Assembly: GCA_030527105.1 (NCBI GenBank)
Contig: JAUNBK010000010.1
Span: 1 to 64,000 of the forward strand
Length of the DNA stretch: 64,000 bases
Source: Planctomycetia bacterium
Lineage (GTDB): Bacteria; Planctomycetota; Planctomycetia; Pirellulales; Thermoguttaceae
Direction of reading: 5' to 3'
Shown: piece by piece, positions 1-8,431 of the stretch
Position numbering within the stretch: the stretch's first letter is position 1
Layout: every line of letters starts with the position of its first letter
Position numbers and translations under genes: made by a program
The notes under the pieces: generated by a model
The model's database searches: none
Told to the model about the DNA's origin: nothing
The model's input: only the letters and a program-made list of their open reading frames with translations

Positions 1-567
1 AACAGAAGGAGACGCAGGGGGGGGAACGGGCGGCGTCGGTGGGCATATAGTGGACGAAGAGGACGACGCGTGAGAGGACGAGGCTTGAGAAGTGAACAAT
101 TGCAAGGACGACAACCCAAAGACCGAGGAGTCCGAAGGCTGAGCGTCGGTAGGAGTCGAGGCGGCGTGGAGCGAGGATTGCGAGGCTTTCTCGTCCGTCT
201 TCGTTTTGCCCGCCTTTTTGCGATATTTAAGGACGACTTCTCGCAATCGTACCAATTCTTCGACCGGGAGTGTCGCCTCGCGCGCCAAGTCCATGTACCC
301 CAAAATCGACATCCAATCCTCCGTCGCATGGGTGCTTATGACACGATAGTCCGTCCAGATATTGCGAATTTCCTCCAACGTGTCGCTCTGCAATTTTCCC
401 CCCACAGCGTCCAACGCGGCGCAACACTCCTTCGCGCGGCGCGTTATTTCTTGGCAAGCGTAGGTGTATGCCCGAGCCAAACGCTCCAGATCCTCGTGCG
501 AGGCTTGCATCGCTTGCGCTCGAACGTGCTGAATGGCATTCGCCAGACTCTCGTATTGACTCATCAT
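1..567 (-). CDS. Hypothetical protein, 3' end beyond the window
   Basis: I do not recognise this protein. The frame is open from an ATG at 567 to the window edge (189 codons visible). The start is supported by an AAGGAG five bases upstream and by a 4-base ATGA overlap with the stop of the helicase gene, so the two are probably translationally coupled. The first ~115 residues look helical and charged, with the motif DYRVIST and many Glu/Arg/Ala, perhaps a coiled coil. The remainder is low-complexity, rich in Ser, Ala and then Pro. No signal peptide or membrane segment is seen. It may be a helicase-linked cytoplasmic protein, but no function can be given. Confidence 0.7.
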   Translation of the reverse strand, partial: MMSQYESLANAIQHVRAQAMQASHEDLERLARAYTYACQEITRRAKECCAALDAVGGKLQSDTLEEIRNIWTDYRVISTHATEDWMSILGYMDLAREATLPVEELVRLREVVLKYRKKAGKTKTDEKASQSSLHAASTPTDAQPSDSSVFGLSSLQLFTSQASSSHASSSSSTICPPTPPVPPPASPSV

Positions 568-2549
568 CTGACTCCTTGTAAAATTTTAAGATAATTTGGA
601 TTGTCTGCCCGACCCGTCATTTCGTACAAAAATCTGCTTGGGATGGTTTCTCTCATTTGTCCCCACTTCATTCGAGCGCACGCCATCGAAAGGGTGAGCC
701 GAAATTTTGCGCGCGTCATTCCGACGTAGCAAAGTCGCCGCTCTTCCGCCACCTCCTCGGGCATTTCGTTGACGCACGATTTTTTGTGCGGCAAGAAACC
801 TTCTTCCATTCCCACCATGTACACTTCCGGAAATTCCAACCCTTTTGCCGCATGAAGCGTCATAAGTACCACCGCATTTTTCTGGAGCTGCTCCTCTTTG
901 TTGTCCGACTCCGATTCCCAATCCGCGAGCGAGAGTTGATGAACAAAATCTCCCAATTTGGGTTGGCTCTCTTTCGCAACAAACGACTCAGCCGAGCGGA
1001 TGAATTCCTCGACGATATTCCACCGCATCTCTTGATCCGCCTCTCTCTCGTTGAGACGAGCGACCTCCGTGCGATATTGAATCATTTCGATCATCTCGCG
1101 AATCAAGACATCAATCGGACGAGTCCTCGCGTTTGCTCGAAGAGCACCGAGGAGTTGCCGAAACGCGTTGATTGAAGCAAGCACCTTCGGCGAGATTTTC
1201 ACGTCGTTCTCGAGTGCGTGCGCGTCCGCCAGAATATCCCAAAGTGGACGCCTTTGCGCCACAGCAGCCTCGACACATCGAATCATCGTCGTTTGTCCAA
1301 TCCCACGCGGCGGCGTGTTGATCACGCGCAAAAGAGAGACCTCATCCTGCGGATTCAATATCACGCGCAAGTACGCGAGAATATCCCGAATCTCCTTGCG
1401 ATCGAAAAACGACTGCGTTCCGACAATATTATAGGGGACGCGCTGGCGTTGGAACTCCATCTCGAACAATCGCGACTGCTCGTTCGTTCGAAACAGCACG
1501 GCAATCTCGTTTGGTTTTCGAATCCTCAGCTGAATTCGATTCCGAATCTCCGTCACGATTCGCGTCGCTTCGTCGTCCGCGTCTCGACATTGCAAGATTC
1601 GCGGCGTCTCGCCAGAGAGCGTGGCGCGGAGGGTTTTGGGGTGCCTCGTTCGATTGAACGCAACGAGACGATTCGCCCACTGAATGATTTCGTTCGTCGA
1701 TCGGTAGTTGATCTCCAAGCGCACCACTTTTGCGTCGGGCCAGTCCTTTTGAAAGCGCAAGATGTGCGTGACTTCCGCCCCGCGCCACGCATAAATGGAT
1801 TGGTCGTCGTCCCCCACCACACACAAATTTCGATGCTCCTGCGCGAGCGTCTGAATGATGCGATATTGGCACTGGTTCGTGTCTTGATACTCGTCGACAA
1901 GGATGTGGTCGAAACGTTCTCTCTCCGCCTTTCGCGCCTCGGGGAAATCTCGAAAAAGGTCCTCCACAAGAAGCAGAATGTCGTCAAAATCGACCGCTCC
2001 ACTCGCTTTGAGTGCCGTTTGATATCTCCCATAGAGCGCAGCGGCCAAATGTTCGCGATCATTCTCGGCAAAACGATACGCGTTGTCGGGACGAATCGCC
2101 AGCGTCTTCCATCGAGAGATAATACTGACGAAATCGCTCGGACGCAGCGAGGCGGCATTCGTCGAAAAGTCTTTCAGGACGCGTTTCGCCAAACTCTCCT
2201 GATCCGCACGATCATAAATGGCGAACATCTCGGGATAGCCCAAAAAGGCGCAATTTCTGCGCAAGATGCGGACGCAGAGGGAGTGGAACGTCGAAATCTC
2301 GGGCACGGGCACGTTTCGTGGCGGCTTTTGATTTGGATACAAAATCGCCATAACACGCTCGCGCATCTCCGCCGCCGCTTTGTTCGTGAACGTGACGGCA
2401 AGGATTCGATCGGGCGCTATGCCGTTTCGAATAAGCTCCGCAATCCGGAGCGTCACGACTCGAGTTTTCCCCGATCCCGCCCCCGCAAGCACCAAAAGCG
2501 GTCGGCTGAGCGTGTGGACGGCTTCATTTTGCGCTGAATTTAACCCCAT
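564..2549 (-). CDS. pcrA: ATP-dependent 3'-5' DNA helicase, UvrD/PcrA/Rep family
   Basis: Superfamily 1A helicase of 661 residues that unwinds DNA in repair and replication restart. Motifs appear in order: Walker A AGAGSGKT (residues ~21-28), motif II DEYQDTN, motif III with GDDDQSIYAWRGA, motif IV FRTNEQSR, motif V with TLHAAKGLEFPEV, and motif VI CYVGMTRAK. It ends about 60 residues after motif VI, so it lacks the longer tail that typical PcrA (~720 residues) uses for RNA polymerase binding. The N-terminus begins directly at the Q-motif (LNSAQNEAV), as in the family. The stop codon overlaps the start of the downstream hypothetical gene. UvrD, PcrA and Rep cannot be separated from sequence alone. 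Confidence 0.93.
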   Translation of the reverse strand: MGLNSAQNEAVHTLSRPLLVLAGAGSGKTRVVTLRIAELIRNGIAPDRILAVTFTNKAAAEMRERVMAILYPNQKPPRNVPVPEISTFHSLCVRILRRNCAFLGYPEMFAIYDRADQESLAKRVLKDFSTNAASLRPSDFVSIISRWKTLAIRPDNAYRFAENDREHLAAALYGRYQTALKASGAVDFDDILLLVEDLFRDFPEARKAERERFDHILVDEYQDTNQCQYRIIQTLAQEHRNLCVVGDDDQSIYAWRGAEVTHILRFQKDWPDAKVVRLEINYRSTNEIIQWANRLVAFNRTRHPKTLRATLSGETPRILQCRDADDEATRIVTEIRNRIQLRIRKPNEIAVLFRTNEQSRLFEMEFQRQRVPYNIVGTQSFFDRKEIRDILAYLRVILNPQDEVSLLRVINTPPRGIGQTTMIRCVEAAVAQRRPLWDILADAHALENDVKISPKVLASINAFRQLLGALRANARTRPIDVLIREMIEMIQYRTEVARLNEREADQEMRWNIVEEFIRSAESFVAKESQPKLGDFVHQLSLADWESESDNKEEQLQKNAVVLMTLHAAKGLEFPEVYMVGMEEGFLPHKKSCVNEMPEEVAEERRLCYVGMTRAKFRLTLSMACARMKWGQMRETIPSRFLYEMTGRADNPNYLKILQGVR

Positions 2550-2651
2550 TGGAATCTTTCGTTCGTCTCCCTAATGTTTATCGTTCTCGCATTGATGCAC
2601 CAATAATCTCAAACGCACCAACAACCTCAAACAACCTCAACGCCGTCGAGT

Positions 2652-4112
2652 TCAAAAGCGGAAGAACTCCTTCGCGTTGTGATAACTCACCTCCGACACG
2701 AGCGCGCCGAGGAGTTTTTCGTCGTTCGGGAGCAGACCTTTTTTCACGTCGTTTGCGAGCAAATTGCACAGGATTCGGCGAAAATATTCGTGTCTGGGGT
2801 ACGAAAGGAACGAACGACTGTCCGTGAGCATTCCGACGAAACGACGCAGAAGCCCCAAGTTTGAGAGGGTGTTCATCTGCGCCTCCATTCCGTCTTTCTG
2901 GTCGAGAAACCACCAGCCGCTGCCGAATTGGATTTTCCCCGGAACGACGCCGTCCTGGAAGTTGCCCAACATCGTTCCAACAACATGATTCCACGCAGGG
3001 TTGAGATTGTACAAAATCGTTCGTGTGAGTTTTTCCTCGCGATCCAACATATCCAAAAAGCGCGACATGGCAAGCGCTACGTCGCCGTCGCCAATGGAGT
3101 CGAACCCGGAGTCCGCTCCAAGCGCGCGAAAGTTTCGTGTGTTGTTGTTGCGCATCGCGCCGAAGTGGAACTGCTGCGTCCAGCCGAACTCGTGATTCAA
3201 GCGACAAAGCTCGTGCAGCGTCCGCCATTGGAACGCACCAATTTCCCCCTGCGTGAGTGGCTCAAGCGCAAGCGCCTTTTTCAACACCACGTCGGCAGAC
3301 TCCCTCGAAAATTCCGGCGTCAAATTCCCTCGCGAATCCAACTCGCACAGCGGGAAAAGCCCCAAGCCGTGGTCGGAGAGCCGACAGCCGTTCTCGTGGA
3401 ACCACGCGTATCGGGACTTTATGGCACCGAGAAATCCTTCATAATCGCGAATCTCCGTGTCGCAACGCTGCCCCAGCGCCTCGACCCAAGCCTTGAACAC
3501 CTCCGGCTTGTCCACCGCCAGCGCTTTGTCGGGACGCAGCGTCGGAAGGACTCGAGACGAAAACCGCCCCGCCGCATTCTCCCGCGCAATTTTGCGATGA
3601 TGCTCCAGCGTGTCGATCGGGTCGTCCGTCGTGCAGACCAATTCGACGTTCATCTGCTTCATGATTCCCCGCGCCGAGAAATTGTCTTGCGCCAACTTTG
3701 CGTTCGTTTCGTCCCAAATCGAGTCTGCCGTCTCAGGCGAAAGGAGTCGATCGTTGATTCCAAACGGGCGATTCAACTCGAGGTGCGTCCAATGATAAAG
3801 CGGATTGCGCAGCGTGTAGGGAGCGGTCTGCGCCCATTTGTCGAATTTTTCACGATCCGTCGCGTCGCCAGTGCAAAAACGTTCCGCCACGCCGTTGCTT
3901 CTCATCGCGCGCCACTTATAGTGGTCTCCATAAAGCCAAATTTGCGTGATATTGTCAAATTTTTTGTCTTGCGCCACTTCTTCTGGCGAAAGATGGCAAT
4001 GATAATCAATAATCGGAAGCGACTTGGCAAAAGTATGGTATAAATTCTCAGCCAAGGAGGTTTCGAGAAGAAAATTTTCGTGAATAAACGGCGTTTTGAG
4101 TACGTTGGACAT
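2652..4112 (-). CDS. uxaC: Uronate (glucuronate) isomerase
   Basis: Interconverts D-glucuronate with D-fructuronate and D-galacturonate with D-tagaturonate, the first step of hexuronate catabolism in the cytoplasm. The 486-residue length matches UxaC. Family signatures include DYHCHLSPEE near residue 40 (amidohydrolase-fold metal-binding HxH), WKWRAMR-like YKWRAMRSNG, and GSGWWFLDQKDGM near residue 390. I place the start at 4112, seven codons inside the longest frame, because GAGG lies 7 bases upstream. A strong sigma70-type promoter precedes it. No other uronate genes are adjacent, so it is probably a single-gene unit. A pectin or hemicellulose diet is an inference. Confidence 0.95.
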   Translation of the reverse strand: MSNVLKTPFIHENFLLETSLAENLYHTFAKSLPIIDYHCHLSPEEVAQDKKFDNITQIWLYGDHYKWRAMRSNGVAERFCTGDATDREKFDKWAQTAPYTLRNPLYHWTHLELNRPFGINDRLLSPETADSIWDETNAKLAQDNFSARGIMKQMNVELVCTTDDPIDTLEHHRKIARENAAGRFSSRVLPTLRPDKALAVDKPEVFKAWVEALGQRCDTEIRDYEGFLGAIKSRYAWFHENGCRLSDHGLGLFPLCELDSRGNLTPEFSRESADVVLKKALALEPLTQGEIGAFQWRTLHELCRLNHEFGWTQQFHFGAMRNNNTRNFRALGADSGFDSIGDGDVALAMSRFLDMLDREEKLTRTILYNLNPAWNHVVGTMLGNFQDGVVPGKIQFGSGWWFLDQKDGMEAQMNTLSNLGLLRRFVGMLTDSRSFLSYPRHEYFRRILCNLLANDVKKGLLPNDEKLLGALVSEVSYHNAKEFFRF

Positions 4113-4176
4113 TATAATCCTCACCCTGTTCAAATTTCAACAAGCGAATCACGACAGAATCGCACGAATGAACTAT

Positions 4177-4205
4177 ATCATACCCGATGGAAGAAAAGAT
4201 GTCAA
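4177..4205 (-). promoter_or_regulatory. Sigma70-type promoter of uxaC
   Basis: On the minus strand TTGACA (4205-4200) and TATGAT (4182-4177) are separated by 17 bases. The -10 lies about 65 bases upstream of the uxaC start. Confidence 0.75.
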
Positions 4206-4256
4206 GCGGGGGAAGGGGAATGTTTCTATCCGCAGGTGCCTTCAATTTTTAGTGAT

Positions 4257-4361
4257 TATAATACTTCGCGTTAAAATTTCCCGTTCCGTCCGCCGTTGGA
4301 GCTTGCGTACCCCGGCTCGCAAAGCGTCGCGCAAACGGGAATTTTAAACGACATGAGTATA
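4257..4361 (+). repeat. 105-bp dispersed intergenic repeat, copy 1 (forward)
   Basis: Begins TATAATACTTCGCGTT and ends AACGACATGAGTATA. The internal inverted repeat is AAATTTCCCGTT / AACGGGAATTTT. Between the arms is the conserved core with CCGCCGTTGGAGCT and GGCTCGCAAAGCGTCGCG. It lies between the divergently oriented end of the PEP-CTERM transcription unit and the uxaC promoter. The stretch 4113-4446 holds only the promoter, this copy and the terminator. Confidence 0.9.
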
Positions 4362-4375
4362 AAATAGACAAAAAA

Positions 4376-4420
4376 GATGGTTTGAAGCCCCCGCATTGAG
4401 AACAGGGGCTTCAAACCATC
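4376..4420 (-). terminator. Rho-independent terminator of the PEP-CTERM gene
   Basis: A perfect 16-bp stem (4376-4391 with 4405-4420, arms GATGGTTTGAAGCCCC) has a 13-base loop. On the minus strand it is followed by TTTTTTGTCTATTTT. Confidence 0.93.
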
Positions 4421-4446
4421 CGCATGAACAAACGCGAAACCACCGC

Positions 4447-7400
4447 TTACGCGCGTCGTCGAACGTGTCGTCGACCAGCGAAGAAAACGAGCGCGCTCGC
4501 CAGCCCCATCAAAAACCACGAACTCGGCTCGGGCACCGCCGCAGCCGACCTCAAAATCAAGTTACCATTCGAAAGATAAGCGCTCCAACCCAGTGCCCCT
4601 TCGATTTGTACATTCAACGCGCCGCTCCAATCGACCCCCGTTGCCACCGTGATGAGCGCATCCGTCAGGTCGTCTGGTTCATGAAAGACAAACTCGAAAA
4701 ACGCATCCTCGCCAAACGTCGTGTTGCTGCCTAATAAGTCGATAAAGTCGTGCTCCGTGTTGGAAAAAATGTCGAACGACAACCCACCGTTCTGGATGTA
4801 CGTCCCGTCCATATCCAACGACGCCGCCAGCGTGTCGGTTCCAATCGCGAGCTTCGCACCCTCGGCAACCTCAAGCGTTCCGGTGTTGGCGATTCCCTTG
4901 CCGATGCCGAACGTCCCCGAAGCGACATTGATCGTTCCCGCGTTCGTAATATCGGCACCAAAGGTATACTCGTTCGATCGGTTATAAAGGAGCGTACCAT
5001 CCGCCAAAACCGAGAGATTCCCCGTTCCGAGCGTCCCGGTGGTTCCGTCGTACTCAATGTCATTGATTTTGCCAGTGTAGCCAAGTTGAAGCGTGCCGGT
5101 CGAAACGCGCGTCTGCCCCGCATAGGTGTTGTCCCCCGTGAGGATGAGCACCCCGTTAATGGTGACCGCATCGTTTTTGTCGAGGATCGAGTTCTCATCG
5201 CCAGAAATCACACCCGCGATGAGCCCCGTCGTTGGACTATCCCCGATTCGGGCAGCGATACGCGTCTCGCCCACGATTTGGACGTTCCCCGTGATCGCAC
5301 CCATCGAGGTGTTGTCCCCGTCGGCGACAACACCCGTGTGGAAACGCAACGCGCCTCGGTTCTCGTGATGCCCCGTCCCCGACAGGATAAAGTTGTTGGC
5401 GTAGTTGCCGCGTGCGAGCGCGTCATTTGTTCCATCGTACAGCATGAGCGATGCGCCATTCGATATTTGAACGGTTGCGTTTCCGAAAGCAGTCGGACGA
5501 GTATAAACAGTTCGCCCACTCACGAAGTGAAGCGTTCCATCAAAGCCGCTCAAATTGAGGTTCGAAACGGACACATCTGTCGAGTTGCCCGCAGTGATTT
5601 CCCAAGTTCCTTCGCCCGTGATCGCCCACGACTTGTTCCGTGTGGTCGCGAGCGTGCCGCCACTTTGAATCTCGATCGACGAAGTGCCTGTGAGAGCCGC
5701 ATTCTCCGCGCTGAATTTCGCACCGCCGGCAATCGTCATCGCACCATCAAGAGAAAATCCGCTCCCTGCGACCATGGTTCCAGAGGCGATTTCGAAGAGA
5801 CCGCCGCTTTTCACGGTGAAAGCGTTCGCGACCGTGTATTCGTCCGTTCGGCAATACCGCAGCGCGGCAACGCCATCCACCGTGACCGCGCCCGTGCCGA
5901 GCGACCCGGAGGTTCCGTAGTACGTCACGCCGTAGAGGGTCGTCCCAGTTGCGGCACCAAACCCAACTTGCAGCGTGCCGGTAGAAATCTGCGTCCCACC
6001 AGAGTAGGTGTTGTCGCCCGTGAGAATCAATTTCGCGTTCCGTGGATTGGACGCGATTGTATGTGATTCATTCTTTTCGAGGGAATGCGCCCCGGAAATG
6101 ACGCCTGATATCATTCCTTGGGCAGGATTATCCCCGTAAATCGTCGAAATCCGCGCGTCTCCCGTGAGTTCCACCGAGCCGGTAATCACCGCCATGTTCG
6201 TGTCACTCGAATTCACCGGGTCGAACCGCAGCACGCCGCGATTGTCGCTAAAGGTGTTGTTCGTTCCGGAAAGTTTGAAATCAAGGTTGAGATTCCCCGT
6301 GTCGCGCAGCCAGAATTGCGCCCCGTCCGAGACGTCAAACGTCACACCAGGAAATTTCGTATTGTAACCCTGAATTTGGAAACGATGATTGCCGGTCAAT
6401 TTGATGGTTCCGGAGAAATTGCCCGAGTTGGCTAAATTCTGCACCGTTCCCGAGGTTTTGTGGATGTGCCACACGCCGTCCCCAGAGACGTCGACGGTGG
6501 TGCCGGTATTGTCCGAACCGAGCGTCATTTGGAGCGTCCCACCTTCGTTGATGGTGAAAACGCGCGACGTGCCGCCGTTGTCCGCATTAAACTCAAACAC
6601 GCCAGCCTGAACCGTGACGGTGCCACCACTTTGAAGCGTGCCCACACTCATCGTTCCGGCTCCGGACTTGACGAAGTTCTGTGTCGTCGCGCCCGCGTAG
6701 TCACCAAAAGCGGTTGCGGAGAGAGTCATTCCGTCCGAAACGTTGATTTCCGCCGCGCCTCCAGCCGTGTTGAGCCAAATATTTCCATCCACACTCAGCC
6801 CACCGACAAGGTTCGTGACCGCGTCGGTGATGATCCAATCCCCAGTCGCCTGCACGCGCCCGCCGTTGAAGGCAAAGCGATCAAGCAAAGCCGTTGAAAT
6901 CGCCGTGGAACCAACATCCACAACGCCATTCGCCTGAAGCACGACTTTCGAGCCGTCGGTCGTTTCGAAGTATTTTTCGATGGTGTCGACGGTGGTAAGA
7001 TCCACGGTGGTATTAATGTTGGACGCGCCAACCGAGACCGTGTGCCCCTCCGTCGCCGTGAGGGTTGTTTCGCCAAGGTACGTGAAACTCCCCGCAGAGG
7101 TCAAATTGTCCAAGTTGAGCGTACCACCGGCAGCAACGAGCGACCCGCCAAGCGAAACGTCGCCACCAAACCCAAGCGTGCCGGAATTGACCTCGAGCGT
7201 CCCGGTGAAACCCGTGAGACCGCCCGACAGGGTCAGCGTCCCGGTGCCGGACTGCGCAAGACGCCCGTTGCCGGAGAAAGTGTTGGAGGCTTCAATTGCG
7301 TCGCTCCGATTGAAGACGACAGCGCCGTTACTCCTTAAGCCAGTGTTGATGACGACCTCGCCCGTTCCGAGCGTCCCGGAGGTTCCGCCCGCGCCGATTT

Positions 7401-8079
7401 GGAGGACACCCTCCTCAATGGTCGTGCCACCGTATGTATTGGTTCCGGTCAAAATGAGTGTGCCGAGACCCACATGGTCATTATCGTTTCGAATCAGCGT
7501 GCCGCCGGAGATAACTCCCGAAATGGTCGCCGAAGACACTTTATTATCCCAGCGAACAGAAATCTGCGAGGAATCGACAATGTTGATGTCCCCCGTAATC
7601 GTCGACCCATTTCCGTCGAAACGAATTGCGCCACGATTATCGTATTCACCTCGACCACTGATGATGAAATCGGTTTTGACGGTTTCGTTGCCCGTGATCC
7701 AAACTTGAGCACCTCCAGAGATGTTGAACGTGGCATTCTCGGAGATATTTGCGAGAGGACGCCCTCGCCAACGCATGTTCCCACTCAGTTGAATCGTACC
7801 GGAAAAGTTATTCAGGTTTGTTTTGCCCGACCTATCGTAATCGCCGTTGCCGGTGAAGTTCCAAGTTCCCGTGCCCTCCAAGACATTCTCGATGTAGTCG
7901 GTGGAAGAGAGCGTCGCCCCCTCGTTGATGGCGATCGTCCCCGTCATGGTGGCGCTGTCGTAGGTTTCATTCCCCGTCACGGTGTAGTCCGCCGAAAGGG
8001 GTCGAGACGAGAACAAAAAAGCGACCACGACACACAGCGCGAGAAAACGACAGGCGCGGTATCTTGAGTTTCGAAACAT
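4447..8079 (-). CDS. Secreted PEP-CTERM protein with autotransporter-associated beta-strand repeats
   Basis: Large exported surface protein, 1210 residues. A signal peptide (residues ~1-30, with CRFLALCVVVAFLF and likely cleavage after LSA) is followed by parallel-beta repeat arrays. At least three copies of the beta-strand-repeat signature are visible: LILTGTNTYGGTTIEEG, LILTGDNTYSGGTQISTG and LILTGDNTYAGQTRVSTG, each followed by a TGTLGTG-type turn. The C-terminus is a PEP-CTERM sorting signal: VPEPSSW, a hydrophobic helix, then GRRHVRRRA. The start at 8079 has AAGGAG six bases upstream; the longer frame to 8178 overlaps the promoter. No exosortase gene is in the window. It is probably an adhesin or sheath protein, but ligand and role are unknown. 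Confidence 0.9.
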   Translation of the reverse strand: MFRNSRYRACRFLALCVVVAFLFSSRPLSADYTVTGNETYDSATMTGTIAINEGATLSSTDYIENVLEGTGTWNFTGNGDYDRSGKTNLNNFSGTIQLSGNMRWRGRPLANISENATFNISGGAQVWITGNETVKTDFIISGRGEYDNRGAIRFDGNGSTITGDINIVDSSQISVRWDNKVSSATISGVISGGTLIRNDNDHVGLGTLILTGTNTYGGTTIEEGVLQIGAGGTSGTLGTGEVVINTGLRSNGAVVFNRSDAIEASNTFSGNGRLAQSGTGTLTLSGGLTGFTGTLEVNSGTLGFGGDVSLGGSLVAAGGTLNLDNLTSAGSFTYLGETTLTATEGHTVSVGASNINTTVDLTTVDTIEKYFETTDGSKVVLQANGVVDVGSTAISTALLDRFAFNGGRVQATGDWIITDAVTNLVGGLSVDGNIWLNTAGGAAEINVSDGMTLSATAFGDYAGATTQNFVKSGAGTMSVGTLQSGGTVTVQAGVFEFNADNGGTSRVFTINEGGTLQMTLGSDNTGTTVDVSGDGVWHIHKTSGTVQNLANSGNFSGTIKLTGNHRFQIQGYNTKFPGVTFDVSDGAQFWLRDTGNLNLDFKLSGTNNTFSDNRGVLRFDPVNSSDTNMAVITGSVELTGDARISTIYGDNPAQGMISGVISGAHSLEKNESHTIASNPRNAKLILTGDNTYSGGTQISTGTLQVGFGAATGTTLYGVTYYGTSGSLGTGAVTVDGVAALRYCRTDEYTVANAFTVKSGGLFEIASGTMVAGSGFSLDGAMTIAGGAKFSAENAALTGTSSIEIQSGGTLATTRNKSWAITGEGTWEITAGNSTDVSVSNLNLSGFDGTLHFVSGRTVYTRPTAFGNATVQISNGASLMLYDGTNDALARGNYANNFILSGTGHHENRGALRFHTGVVADGDNTSMGAITGNVQIVGETRIAARIGDSPTTGLIAGVISGDENSILDKNDAVTINGVLILTGDNTYAGQTRVSTGTLQLGYTGKINDIEYDGTTGTLGTGNLSVLADGTLLYNRSNEYTFGADITNAGTINVASGTFGIGKGIANTGTLEVAEGAKLAIGTDTLAASLDMDGTYIQNGGLSFDIFSNTEHDFIDLLGSNTTFGEDAFFEFVFHEPDDLTDALITVATGVDWSGALNVQIEGALGWSAYLSNGNLILRSAAAVPEPSSWFLMGLASALVFFAGRRHVRRRA

Positions 8080-8150
8080 AGGAATCTCCTTGTTGGATAC
8101 TTGATAAGTTTTTGCCATTGCAACCGACACTCCACAACGACCATAGATAC

Positions 8151-8178
8151 ATTTTAACTCAAAAACCAGAGAAGTCAA
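8151..8178 (-). promoter_or_regulatory. Sigma70-type promoter of the PEP-CTERM gene
   Basis: Minus strand TTGACT (8178-8173), 16-base spacer, TAAAAT (8156-8151). The 5' leader is about 65-70 bases. Confidence 0.65.
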
Positions 8179-8312
8179 GGAAAAATCCCCGTTTAGACGT
8201 CAAAAAAGAGAAAATTATCTAAAAAAGAGAAAAAAATTTTTTCGTCCCCCCGTCTTGACAAATTCGCAAGGAAAGGGTAAACTAAAAGGACAGAGCAGTC
8301 GAGGTGAAGGAC

Positions 8313-8420
8313 TTATGGTACTTCGCGTTGGGATTTTTTGTTTTGTCCGCCATTGGAGTTCCACCCTCCCCGGCTCACAAAACGTCGCGAACCCCCGAAT
8401 TCTAACGAACGATGAGTAGA
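8313..8420 (+). repeat. 105-bp dispersed repeat, copy 2 (forward, diverged)
   Basis: Recognisable by ACTTCGCGTT, CCGCCATTGGAGTT, CGGCTCACAAAACGTCGCG and the terminal ACGATGAGTA. It fills most of the leader of the sigma54 activator gene: its right end touches the ribosome-binding site (AAGGA at about 8420-8424). The rest of 8080-8431 holds the divergent promoter and AT-rich DNA. Confidence 0.85.
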
Positions 8421-8431
8421 AGGACCCCAAA

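Noticed and set aside
1218-2537. Plus-strand frame of 439 codons
   Set aside because: It is antisense to the pcrA gene, Arg/His-rich, has no motif and no ribosome site; a codon-bias shadow.
2590-2645. Short CAACCTCAAA direct repeats after uxaC
   Set aside because: Only a few copies in 50 bases; likely simple-sequence drift with no functional sign.
2928-4043. Plus-strand frame of 371 codons
   Set aside because: Antisense shadow of uxaC, whose motifs and start are clear.
4750-6066. Plus-strand frame of 438 codons and neighbouring frames
   Set aside because: Antisense to the repeat-rich PEP-CTERM gene; Arg-rich shadow.
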